9,896 bases of DNA from an uncultured Eubacteriales bacterium (GTDB lineage Bacteria > Bacillota > Clostridia > Oscillospirales > Oscillospiraceae), in NCBI GenBank assembly GCA_900550585.1, contig URST01000073.1, forward strand, positions 1 to 9,896. Reading direction: 5' to 3'. Position 1 is the first letter of the stretch. Each line of letters begins with the position of its first letter. Positions 1 through 6,189 of the stretch are shown one piece after another. The position numbers and the translations under genes were made by a program. The notes under the pieces are model-generated. The model was not told where the DNA came from. It ran no database searches and was given only the letters and a program-made list of their open reading frames with translations.

Positions 1-1151
1 GCGATGTAGATGGGGATATAGATGGCGTACAGGGTGATGATGGGCAGCTCGGAGGAGTCGAACTTGAAGGGACCGAAGCCTTCCATGATGGCGCCGCCGT
101 AGAAGTACAGCAGCCACAGGGAGCTGACCAGCAGGCCGAACACGGCGGAGTTATTGGCCATGTTGGTGTTGGGGTCCACATTCTTGAACATGGCCAGCTT
201 GGGGCTGTTGCTCTCAGCCGCCAGATCGAACATGCCGCGGGTCACGGCCATGGTCAGGCCGTTGCAGGTGCCCCAGCAGGAGATGACGACGAACACGAAG
301 ATGGCCGCGCCGCCTACCTGACCGAAGATGTTCTGGAACGCGATCTTGGCGCCGGCCTCGCCGCCGGCCATCATGACCTCGGACTCCACCGCACCGGCCA
401 GGCCGATGTAGTAGATAACGTACACGATGGCGACGATGACGGTGCCGATCAGCAGCGCGCGGGGCATATTCTTCTTGGAGTCCTTCAGCTCGGTGCCGAT
501 GGACGTGGCGCAGATCCAGCCCTCAAAGGCAAAGGCCAGGGACACGATGGCGCCGAACAGGCCCTCGGTGAAGGGCATCTCCGTAACGACATTGGAGAAG
601 TTAAACTCGGTCATGCCGTTGGTCAGGCCCACGATGGTGCCCACAACAGCCATGAGCAGCAGGGGGATCAGCTTGATGATGGTGGTGCAGATGGCGAACT
701 TACCGGCCAGCTTGGGAGCCAGAGCGTTCATGGTGTAGGTGACGACCATGAACACGCCGGCCAGCATCATGGTGCGGCCGCCAACCACAGCGTCGTCCCA
801 GCCCATCAGCACGCCGAAGTAGCGGGCGGGCAGCCAGCTCAGCACGGACACCAGGGAGGGGTAGTAAATGACGGCCATGAACCAGCCCACATAGTAGCCG
901 TAGGTCTTGCCGCAGGAGGCGGCGGCGTAGCCCACCAGACCCTCCACGCCCTCGTGGCTCTGGGCCACGACGCCGAAGGTGCAGGCGCTGATGATCATGA
1001 CGACGCCCATGATGATGAATGCCAGGATACCGACCGACAGGTTGCCGCCGGTCTTGGTCAGGACGGCCTCCGCCTTGAAGAACACGCCGGAGCCGATGAC
1101 TGTGCCTACCACCAGTGCGATGGCCACAGGCAGGGTATACCGTTTTTCCAT
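1..1151 (-). CDS. APC-superfamily amino-acid permease, partial (C-terminus beyond left edge)
   Basis: This is an integral membrane transporter that probably carries an amino acid as a symporter or exchanger; the substrate cannot be read from sequence. The frame is open from ATG at 1151 to the left edge, giving 383 residues of a family that is usually 430-500 long. Seen: residues 16-26 (GTVIGSGVFFK) carry the broken first helix with the GSG substrate-binding turn typical of APC/LeuT-fold carriers. Many hydrophobic helices follow, and residues around FAFEGW...TELKDSKKNMPRA match the conserved loop region after TM6 (usually FAFDGW...E.KNP.RNIPRA). That points to the SteT/LAT-like serine/threonine exchanger branch, which is inference. 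The start is supported by an AAAGGAA ribosome site about 8 bases upstream and a sigma-A promoter behind it. It is a single gene here, reading away from ychF. Confidence 0.88.
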   Translation of the reverse strand, partial: MEKRYTLPVAIALVVGTVIGSGVFFKAEAVLTKTGGNLSVGILAFIIMGVVMIISACTFGVVAQSHEGVEGLVGYAAASCGKTYGYYVGWFMAVIYYPSLVSVLSWLPARYFGVLMGWDDAVVGGRTMMLAGVFMVVTYTMNALAPKLAGKFAICTTIIKLIPLLLMAVVGTIVGLTNGMTEFNFSNVVTEMPFTEGLFGAIVSLAFAFEGWICATSIGTELKDSKKNMPRALLIGTVIVAIVYVIYYIGLAGAVESEVMMAGGEAGAKIAFQNIFGQVGGAAIFVFVVISCWGTCNGLTMAVTRGMFDLAAESNSPKLAMFKNVDPNTNMANNSAVFGLLVSSLWLLYFYGGAIMEGFGPFKFDSSELPIITLYAIYIPIYI

Positions 1152-1184
1152 ACTTGTTTCCTTTCTGATTTCTCTCCTCGATTT

Positions 1185-1206
1185 GATTGTGACGGATTTC
1201 ACAATC
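1185..1206. promoter_or_regulatory. CRP/FNR-like palindromic operator before the permease gene
   Basis: Perfect 8-base half-sites, GATTGTGA (1185-1192) and TCACAATC (1199-1206), flank a 6-base spacer. The core TGTGA-N6-TCACA is identical to the classical CRP-type binding consensus. It lies just downstream of the predicted -10 box of the permease promoter, at roughly +3 to +24. A bound regulator there would block transcription, so repression is the likelier mode. It could instead be an mRNA hairpin in the 5' leader. The sequence is seen directly; the regulator family is inferred. Confidence 0.55.
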
Positions 1207-1214
1207 GCATCCCT

Positions 1215-1243
1215 ATTATACCGTGATGATAATTTATTAACAA
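1215..1243 (-). promoter_or_regulatory. sigma-A-type promoter of the permease gene
   Basis: Read on the minus strand: -35 TTGTTA (1243-1238), a 17-base spacer, then a consensus -10 TATAAT (1220-1215). The predicted transcription start is near 1208, giving a leader of about 57 bases that contains the TGTGA palindrome and the ribosome site. Four of six -35 bases and all six -10 bases match consensus. Confidence 0.75.
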
Positions 1244-1354
1244 GCACTTTTTGCGGTCGGGAGGGAGAAAATTTGTCCTGTTTTTTAGATATTATGCCTA
1301 AGTCGCGCTTTACAGCGCTACACTGTCCCTCTCCGGTACAGTTTCACAGTGCGA

Positions 1355-1389
1355 AAATGCGGCGCGGAGAGCTTCTCCGCGCCGCATTT
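1355..1389 (-). terminator. rho-independent terminator after ychF
   Basis: A perfect 16-bp stem (1355-1370 with 1374-1389) with a 3-base loop sits 12 bases after the ychF stop. The stem is very GC-rich in the middle and has three A/T pairs at its base. On the minus strand the 3' arm ends in ATTTT followed by CGC, so the U-tract is short. Function as a terminator is likely from position and stem strength. Confidence 0.7.
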
Positions 1390-1401
1390 CTGTGCGTCTT
1401 T

Positions 1402-2517
1402 TTATACGTTGAACCGGAAATAGATCATATCGCCGTCCTTGACCACATACTCCTTGCCCTCGGAGCGCAGCAGGCCCTTCTCCTTGGCGGCGGCCACACT
1501 GCCGCCGCAGGCCATCATCTCATCGAAGTTGATGGTCTCCGCCCGGATAAAGCCCCGCTCGATGTCGGAGTGGATCTTGCCGGCAGCCTGCGGCGCCTTG
1601 GTGCCCTTTCTGATGGTCCAGGCGCGGCACTCGTCCTTGCCGTAGGTCAGGAAGGAGATGAGGCCCAGCAGGTCGTAGGAACACTGGATCAGCCGGTCAA
1701 GGCCGGACTTTTCGATACCCAGGTCGGCCAGGAACATGGCCCGCTCCTCGGGATCGTCCAATTCGGCGATGTCCTGCTCCAGCTTGGCGCAGATGGGCAG
1801 CACCTGTGCCCCCTCCTTGGCTGCCAGATCCCGGACGGACTGAAAATAACCGTTGCTCTCGTAGTTGGCAAAGCCGTCCTCGTCCATATTGGCGGCGTAG
1901 ATGATGGGCTTCAGGCTCAGCAGATCCGCCGTCTCGATGATGGCGCGGTCCTCCTTATCGCACTCGAAGGTGCGGGCGGACTTGCCGGCATCCAGATGGG
2001 CGGCCAGTGCCTTGAATACCTCCGCCTCGCGGAGGAACTTCTTGTCGCCCTTGGCAGCCTTGGCCGCCTTCTCCACCCGGCGGTTCACCATCTCCAGATC
2101 GGCCATGATCAGCTCCAGATCGATGGTGCCGATGTCGCCCAGCGGGTCCACAGGCACGTTCTGGCTGGCGTCAGCCACCACATGCATGATGTTCTCGTCG
2201 TCAAAGCAGCGCACCACATGGACGATGGCGTCGGTGCGGCGGATGTTCTCCAGGAATTTGTTGCCCAGGCCCGCGCCCTGGCTGGCGCCTTTCACAAGGC
2301 CGGCGATATCCACAAACTCGATGACCGCCGGGGTCTTTTTGTCCGGCTGGTACATCTCCGCCAGCTTGTCCAGCCGCGCGTCCGGTACGGCTACCACGCC
2401 CACATTCGGTTCGATGGTGCAGAACGGGTAATTGGCGCTCTCCGCGCCGGCGTTGGTGATGGCGTTGAACAAGGTGCTCTTGCCAACATTTGGAAGACCC
2501 ACGATTCCGAGCTTCAT
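1402..2517 (-). CDS. ychF: Redox-regulated ATPase YchF (Obg-family, OLA1 homologue)
   Basis: This is a cytoplasmic P-loop NTPase of the Obg/TRAFAC group. Family members hydrolyse ATP rather than GTP, bind ribosomes and affect translation and oxidative-stress responses. It is 371 residues long, close to the usual 363-366. Seen: Walker A GLPNVGKST at residues 7-15, switch I region NYPFCTIEPNVG at 29-40, the G3 motif DIAGLVKGAS at 70-79, and NMDE at 210-213 in place of the GTPase NKxD motif, which is the YchF signature for ATP preference. The C-terminal TGS-like domain is from about 285, with WTIRKGTKAPQAAGKIHSDIERGFIRAE at 300-327 written here only by its ends: WTIRKG and ERGFIRAE. The start is ATG at 2517 with GGGAGG about 10 bases upstream. 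It has its own promoter and terminator, so it is likely monocistronic, and it is divergent from the cob operon. Confidence 0.97.
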   Translation of the reverse strand: MKLGIVGLPNVGKSTLFNAITNAGAESANYPFCTIEPNVGVVAVPDARLDKLAEMYQPDKKTPAVIEFVDIAGLVKGASQGAGLGNKFLENIRRTDAIVHVVRCFDDENIMHVVADASQNVPVDPLGDIGTIDLELIMADLEMVNRRVEKAAKAAKGDKKFLREAEVFKALAAHLDAGKSARTFECDKEDRAIIETADLLSLKPIIYAANMDEDGFANYESNGYFQSVRDLAAKEGAQVLPICAKLEQDIAELDDPEERAMFLADLGIEKSGLDRLIQCSYDLLGLISFLTYGKDECRAWTIRKGTKAPQAAGKIHSDIERGFIRAETINFDEMMACGGSVAAAKEKGLLRSEGKEYVVKDGDMIYFRFNV

Positions 2518-2551
2518 AGAGGATGACCTCCCTTATCTTTTTCGAACATAT

Positions 2552-2580
2552 ATCATACCATCTTTCCGCGCCGCATGCAA
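2552..2580 (-). promoter_or_regulatory. sigma-A-type promoter of ychF with extended -10
   Basis: On the minus strand: TTGCAT (2580-2575), a 17-base spacer ending in TGG, then TATGAT (2557-2552). The TG-N before the hexamer makes an extended -10, which can compensate for the weak -35 (3 of 6). The leader to the ATG at 2517 is about 28 bases and includes the ribosome site. It is divergent from the cob promoter, with about 60 bases between the two -35 elements. Confidence 0.55.
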
Positions 2581-2641
2581 GGGCGCGCGCAAAAAAGAAC
2601 GCCAAAGCAGCCTTTTGCGGCGGGCGGCAGGTTTTGGGGGT

Positions 2642-2669
2642 TTGTATTTTCGCCGGGATATGCTATAAT
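2642..2669 (+). promoter_or_regulatory. promoter of the cobalamin operon
   Basis: A consensus -10 TATAAT (2664-2669) is preceded by TGC, giving an extended -10. The -35 candidate TTGTAT (2642-2647) is 16 bases upstream. The predicted transcription start is near 2676, only about 26 bases before the TTG start at 2702. This leaves no room for a leader riboswitch and rules out translation from the in-frame TTG at 2672. Confidence 0.65.
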
Positions 2670-2688
2670 CCTTGCTGAAATACCTGAG

Positions 2689-2694
2689 AGGAGG
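2689..2694 (+). promoter_or_regulatory. ribosome binding site that decides the TTG start of the TIM-barrel gene
   Basis: A perfect AGGAGG lies 7 bases before TTG at 2702. No ATG exists in frame near the N-terminus, and the earlier in-frame TTG at 2672 lies only 3 bases after the -10 box, so 2702 is the supported start. Confidence 0.75.
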
Positions 2695-2701
2695 GGCGGC
2701 C

Positions 2702-3475
2702 TTGGAACGAGGGAAGCTTCAGAAAAAGCTGCATCTGTCCGGGATGGACAGCCGCGCGGCGGAGCTGGCAAAGCAGCGCGGTCTTGGCCTTGAGATCACG
2801 GAGTTCTGCTGGGCCCCGCGGCTGGAGCAGTCCGATGCCATGGCGCTGGCGCGCCGGCAGGCGCAGGGCGCGGCGCGGCTGTGGCTCCACGCGCCGTTCG
2901 CGGAGCTGTCCCCCTGCGCCATTGATCCGCTGGTGCGGGACGCGGCGCTTCGCCGGTTCCGCCAGGCCATCGGAACGGCTGAAGCACTGGGCGTGACACG
3001 GGTGGTGGTACACGGCGGCTTTATCCCATTGGTATACTTCCCGGAGTGGTTCGTGGAGCAGTCCGTCGTTTTCTGGAGGGAGCTGCTGGCGGATGTACCG
3101 GCAGACATGGTGCTGGCGGTGGAAAACGTGATGGAGCCGGGGCCGGACATGCTGGTGCAGATCGCGGCGCAGGTCAACGATCCCCGGCTGGGACTGTGTC
3201 TGGACGTGGGGCATGCCAACACCTCCGTCAGCAAAACGCCGCCTATGGAGTGGATCGCCCCCATGGCCCCGTGGCTGCGGCATGTACACCTGCACAACAA
3301 CGCAGGGGACTGGGACCTCCACGGCCCGCTGGGCAAGGGGAACATCCCCATGGAGCAGGTGCTGGACACCCTGCTGGAGACCTGCCCGGCGGCCACCTAT
3401 ACCATTGAAAATCAGGACTGCGCACCATCTCTCGACTGGCTGGCGCGGCAGGGCTATCTGGAGGAACAGGCATGA
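2702..3475 (+). CDS. Sugar phosphate isomerase/epimerase-like TIM-barrel protein, first gene of the cob operon
   Basis: This is a 257-residue protein of the xylose-isomerase-like TIM-barrel (AP endonuclease family 2) superfamily, probably cytoplasmic and metal-dependent. Its substrate is unknown. Seen: alternating strands and helices carrying the usual metal-site positions, H63 (LHAPF), H104 (VVHGG), E141 (AVENVME), D168 and H171 (CLDVGHAN), H196/H198 (HVHLHNN), D205/H207 (DWDLHG) and E236 (TIENQD). These match the His/Glu/Asp/His/Glu ligand order of the superfamily, so a catalytic metal centre is likely intact. The start is the TTG at 2702 behind a perfect AGGAGG. The stop overlaps the cobT start (ATGA), so the two are translationally coupled. 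Family membership is confident. A role in cobalamin or ribazole metabolism is only inferred from the operon. Confidence 0.85.
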   Translation: MERGKLQKKLHLSGMDSRAAELAKQRGLGLEITEFCWAPRLEQSDAMALARRQAQGAARLWLHAPFAELSPCAIDPLVRDAALRRFRQAIGTAEALGVTRVVVHGGFIPLVYFPEWFVEQSVVFWRELLADVPADMVLAVENVMEPGPDMLVQIAAQVNDPRLGLCLDVGHANTSVSKTPPMEWIAPMAPWLRHVHLHNNAGDWDLHGPLGKGNIPMEQVLDTLLETCPAATYTIENQDCAPSLDWLARQGYLEEQA

Positions 3476-4575
3476 CAGAACAGGAGCTTTCGGCATACAT
3501 ACAGGCCATACGGCCCGCCGACGAGGCGGCTATGGCGGCGGCGCGGCGGCGGCAGGAGCGGCTGGCCAAGCCGCCGGGCAGTCTGGGACAGCTGGAGGAT
3601 ATGTCCATCCGGCTGGCAGGCGTGACGGGACAGATATTCCCCCCTATGGACAAATGCCGTGTGGCGGTATTCGCCGCCGACAACGGCGTGGTGGCGGAGG
3701 GCGTATCCTGCGCACCGCCATCCGTAACGCTGCAGCAGGCGGTGAACATGACCCGGCGCAAAACCGGCATGTCCGCTATGGCGGCGGCCTTCGGCGATGA
3801 TGTGGCGGTGGTGGACGTGGGCATCGACGGCGATGTGCCGCCGGTGGGCATTCTGGACCGCAAGGTGCGGCGCGGCACCGGCAGCATCGCCCGGGAGGAC
3901 GCCATGACCCGGCAGCAGGTGCTGACGGCTATGGTCGCCGGCATAGAGCAGGCGGCGCGGGCAAAGGCCGACGGCGTGACGGCGCTGGGCATCGGCGAAA
4001 TGGGCATCGGCAACACCACCCCATCAGCGGCGGTGCTGGCGGCGCTGACCGGTGCGGACATTGAAGCCGTCACCGGCCGCGGCGGCGGGCTTACCGATGA
4101 GGGCTTTCTGCGGAAAAAGACAGTGCTGCGGCAGGCCCTGGCGCTGCACCGGCCCGACAAACATGATGTTATCGGCGTGCTGGCCGGCGTGGGCGGTCTG
4201 GACCTTGCCGCCATGACCGGCGCGTTTCTGGGCTGCGCCCGCCAGCGGATACCGGCGGCGGTGGACGGCTTCATCTCCATCACGGCGGCGCTGTGCGCCG
4301 TGCGGCTGTGCCCGGCGGTGCGGGATGTGCTGTTTTTGTCCCACGACTCCTATGAGGTAGGTTACCGCATCGCGGCGGAGGAGCTGGCGCTTCAGCCCTG
4401 CCTGCGTCTGAACATGCGGCTGGGCGAGGGCAGCGGGTGCCCCCTGCTGTTCCGGATACTGGAGGGGGCCTGCGGCGTGATGCGGGGCATGGCAACATTT
4501 GACGAGGCATCCATTGAGGACGGCTATCTGGACGAGATACGGGCGGTGGATGCCTTTACGGTGGAGGGCGCATGA
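3472..4575 (+). CDS. cobT: Nicotinate-nucleotide--dimethylbenzimidazole phosphoribosyltransferase
   Basis: CobT activates the lower base of cobalamin. It transfers ribose phosphate from nicotinate mononucleotide to dimethylbenzimidazole or a related base, giving alpha-ribazole 5'-phosphate and nicotinate. It is 367 residues long; family members are about 340-360. Seen: KPPGSLG at 33-39 near the N-terminus, FAADNGVVAEGVS at 67-79, GEMGIGNTT at 175-183 in the nucleotide-binding region, and LGEGSG at 317-322 where E319 corresponds to the catalytic glutamate (E317 in Salmonella CobT). The start ATG overlaps the preceding stop and has GGAGG 7 bases upstream. The stop overlaps cobU as ATGA. All key motifs are present, so it is expected to be active. 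Base specificity (DMB, adenine, cresol-type) cannot be read here. Confidence 0.96.
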   Translation: MTEQELSAYIQAIRPADEAAMAAARRRQERLAKPPGSLGQLEDMSIRLAGVTGQIFPPMDKCRVAVFAADNGVVAEGVSCAPPSVTLQQAVNMTRRKTGMSAMAAAFGDDVAVVDVGIDGDVPPVGILDRKVRRGTGSIAREDAMTRQQVLTAMVAGIEQAARAKADGVTALGIGEMGIGNTTPSAAVLAALTGADIEAVTGRGGGLTDEGFLRKKTVLRQALALHRPDKHDVIGVLAGVGGLDLAAMTGAFLGCARQRIPAAVDGFISITAALCAVRLCPAVRDVLFLSHDSYEVGYRIAAEELALQPCLRLNMRLGEGSGCPLLFRILEGACGVMRGMATFDEASIEDGYLDEIRAVDAFTVEGA

Positions 4576-5111
4576 GAATACTGTTCATCGGCGGCTGCAA
4601 AAGCGGCAAGAGCAGCACCGCCCAGCGCACAGCGCGGGCGCTGGCGCAGGACGGCCCCATGTACTACTGGGCCACCATGGAGCCTCACGACGACGAGGAC
4701 CTGGCCCGCATCCGGCGGCATATCGCCGACCGGGAGGGCTGGGGCTTCGCCACCATCGAGCGGGCACGGGACCTGACGGCGGGACTGTCGGGCGTCGACC
4801 CGGCGGGCACGGTGCTGTTCGACAGTGTGACGGCGTGTCTGGCGGCGCAGATGTTCGAGGGCGGTGGCATGGACGCCGGTGCACCGGCGCGGGTCGCGGA
4901 GCAGCTGCTGGCTGTCAGCCGCCACCCGGCCCACTTCGTGTGCGTGTGCGACGGCATCTGGCAGGGCGGCGAGGACTACGACCCATGGACGGCGGCGTAC
5001 ACCGCCGGTCTGGCCCGCATCTGCCGGGCGCTGGCGGCGGAGTTCGACGCGGTGTGTGAGATGAGCATGGGCCTGCCCCATGTGTGGAAGGGGGCGCTGC
5101 CCCATGCGTGA
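4572..5111 (+). CDS. cobU: Adenosylcobinamide kinase / adenosylcobinamide-phosphate guanylyltransferase, divergent C-terminus
   Basis: CobU phosphorylates adenosylcobinamide and then transfers GMP from GTP to make AdoCbi-GDP, the partner substrate for CobS. It is 179 residues long, the normal CobU size. Seen: Walker A GGCKSGKSS at 7-15; YWATMEPHDDEDLARIRRH at 32-50, containing the RIxxH element whose histidine region is guanylylated in Salmonella CobU; GW.FATIE at 56-63; and VLFDSVTACL at 81-90, matching the VLxDxxTxxL strand. Odd point: the usual C-terminal NEVGxGIVP motif is replaced by CDGIWQGGEDYDP at 126-138, and the typical SGIG.K ending by MGLPHVWK. The small CobU-like protein two genes downstream keeps the motif missing here. 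It overlaps cobT by 4 bases (ATGA), and cobS starts inside its last codons. The family call is firm; whether it has both activities alone is uncertain. Confidence 0.87.
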   Translation: MRILFIGGCKSGKSSTAQRTARALAQDGPMYYWATMEPHDDEDLARIRRHIADREGWGFATIERARDLTAGLSGVDPAGTVLFDSVTACLAAQMFEGGGMDAGAPARVAEQLLAVSRHPAHFVCVCDGIWQGGEDYDPWTAAYTAGLARICRALAAEFDAVCEMSMGLPHVWKGALPHA

Positions 5112-5832
5112 CTGGGTATACGGCTTTTTCATGGCTTGGGGCATGTTTCTGGCCATCCCCTGCCCGAAAAAAATATGGTGCGAGACGGCGCGGCGGAAAA
5201 TGCTGGCCTGCCTGCCCTTTGTGGGCGCGGTGGTGGGCGCGGCATGGGCGCTGTGCGCATGGCTGGGCGGTTTTCTGCCGCATCCCCTGGGCGCGGCGCT
5301 GTGCGCGGCGGCACCGTGGCTGGTGACCGGCTTTCTGCATCTGGACGGCTTCATGGACGTGTGCGACGGCATCCTGTCCCGCCGGGATCTGGAGACACGG
5401 CGGCGCATCCTGAAGGATTCCCACTGCGGGGCCTTCGCGGTGATCTGCATGGTGCTGCTGGCCATGGGTCAATGGAGCGCGTTTCTGTCCATGGCGGACA
5501 TTCCCCTGCTGCCGCTGGCGTTGATCCCCGTATCCAGCCGGGCCGCGGCGGCGGTGGCGGTGCTGACGCTGCGGCCTATGAGCACCAGCCAGTACAGCGC
5601 CATGGCGCGCGGCGGCGTGCCGGTGTATGTGTCGGCGGCGGTGCTGGCGGCGGCGTGTATCGTCCCGGCGGTGCTGTGGGGCAGCTTTGCCCCGCTGGCG
5701 GCGGCAGCAGGCTACGGTCTGGCCATATGGCACGGGTACCGGCAGTTCGACGGCATGTCCGGCGATATCTCCGGCTTCGGACTGGTCCTGGGAGAGCTGT
5801 GCGGCGCGGTGGTATTGGCGTTAGGGAGGTAA
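5104..5832 (+). CDS. cobS: Adenosylcobinamide-GDP ribazoletransferase (cobalamin synthase)
   Basis: CobS is the membrane enzyme that joins AdoCbi-GDP to alpha-ribazole or its phosphate, completing cobalamin (phosphate). It is 242 residues long, near the usual 245-260. Seen: TGFLHLDGFMDVCDG at 75-89, the signature Asp-rich metal-binding motif (D81, D85, D88); RRILKDSHCGAF at 100-111, matching the conserved KDSxxGxFG; and GMSGDISGFGLVLGE at 217-231, matching the C-terminal GxTGDxxG motif. Several hydrophobic helices lie between (about 35-56, 63-78, 110-126, 134-155, 174-205). The start ATG at 5104 overlaps the end of cobU by 8 bases, with GAAGGGGG about 10 bases upstream. The in-frame upstream extension to 5080 lies inside cobU and is not needed. 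Its own last codons contain the ribosome site of the next gene. Confidence 0.94.
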   Translation: MRDWVYGFFMAWGMFLAIPCPKKIWCETARRKMLACLPFVGAVVGAAWALCAWLGGFLPHPLGAALCAAAPWLVTGFLHLDGFMDVCDGILSRRDLETRRRILKDSHCGAFAVICMVLLAMGQWSAFLSMADIPLLPLALIPVSSRAAAAVAVLTLRPMSTSQYSAMARGGVPVYVSAAVLAAACIVPAVLWGSFAPLAAAAGYGLAIWHGYRQFDGMSGDISGFGLVLGELCGAVVLALGR

Positions 5833-5838
5833 ATTGGT

Positions 5839-6189
5839 ATGGAATTGGTGATCGGCGGCGCGTTCCAGGGCAAGCTGACCTGGGCGCTGGCCCATTACGG
5901 ACTGACGATGGACGATGTGTGCGATCTGGCGGTATCGCCGCCGCGGGCGGGCGCAAAGTGCTACTGCCATCTGGAGGCGTTGAGCCGCCGGGAGGCCGAC
6001 ATGGCGCAGTACCTGCCGCTGTTTGAAAACGCGGTGATGGTGTGCCGGGAGGTCAGCGGCGGCATCGTCCCCATGGACGGCGAGGAGCGGGCGTGGCGGG
6101 AGCGCCACGGCACGTTCATGCAGGACATGGCCCGCCGGGCGGACCATGTGACCCGCGTATTCTGTGGACTGACGGAGGTGCTGAAATGA
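5839..6189 (+). CDS. Short CobU-like protein (second adenosylcobinamide kinase/guanylyltransferase family member)
   Basis: This is a 116-residue protein that looks like a shortened CobU. Seen: an N-terminal P-loop, GGAFQGKLT at 6-14, placed exactly as in CobU, but with Leu after the Lys where Ser/Thr is usual. The C-terminal half, VCREVSGGIVPMD at 68-80 and AWRERHGTFMQDMARRADHV at 85-104, then VFCGL..VLK, aligns with the CobU C-terminus (NEVGMGIVP...R...G..NQ..A..ADEV...SGIG.K). The middle, including the RIxxH guanylylation element and WxTxE, is absent. Similar short proteins occur in cobalamin operons of Clostridia and are commonly given the CobU name (from memory). GGGAGG for its start lies within the last cobS codons, and its stop overlaps cobC (ATGA). 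It may supply a P-loop kinase activity or pair with the full-length CobU; this is inference. Confidence 0.75.
   Translation: MELVIGGAFQGKLTWALAHYGLTMDDVCDLAVSPPRAGAKCYCHLEALSRREADMAQYLPLFENAVMVCREVSGGIVPMDGEERAWRERHGTFMQDMARRADHVTRVFCGLTEVLK

Noticed and set aside
1244..1354. Small gene or structured RNA between the permease promoter and the ychF terminator
   Set aside because: Only short inverted repeats (such as GCGCT/AGCGC near 1305-1318 and CACTGT/ACAGTG near 1321-1351) and no ribosome site with an ORF. Not enough to call a feature.
979..2526. 515-codon plus-strand open frame across the permease start and ychF
   Set aside because: It is antisense to ychF, which has all its motifs, and crosses an intergenic region and terminator. 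The composition is a GC-rich codon-shadow pattern with no recognisable domain.
1377..2576. The 11-mer CCGCGCCGCAT occurs both in the ychF terminator (1377-1387) and in the ychF promoter region (2566-2576)
   Set aside because: A short GC-rich word in a GC-rich genome; two copies are compatible with chance and no mechanism is evident.
2672..2701. 10-codon N-terminal extension of the TIM-barrel gene from TTG 2672
   Set aside because: It begins 3 bases after the -10 box, so it would not be in the transcript, and has no ribosome site. TTG 2702 has a perfect AGGAGG.
2518..2701. Cobalamin riboswitch in the ychF-cob gap
   Set aside because: The gap is occupied by two divergent promoters and the plus-strand leader is only about 26 bases. 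No B12-box-like element was seen.
3243..4283. 346-codon minus-strand open frame opposite cobT
   Set aside because: It spans a real cobT with intact catalytic motifs and is Ser/Pro/Arg/Ala-rich low-complexity, with no ribosome site or family match.
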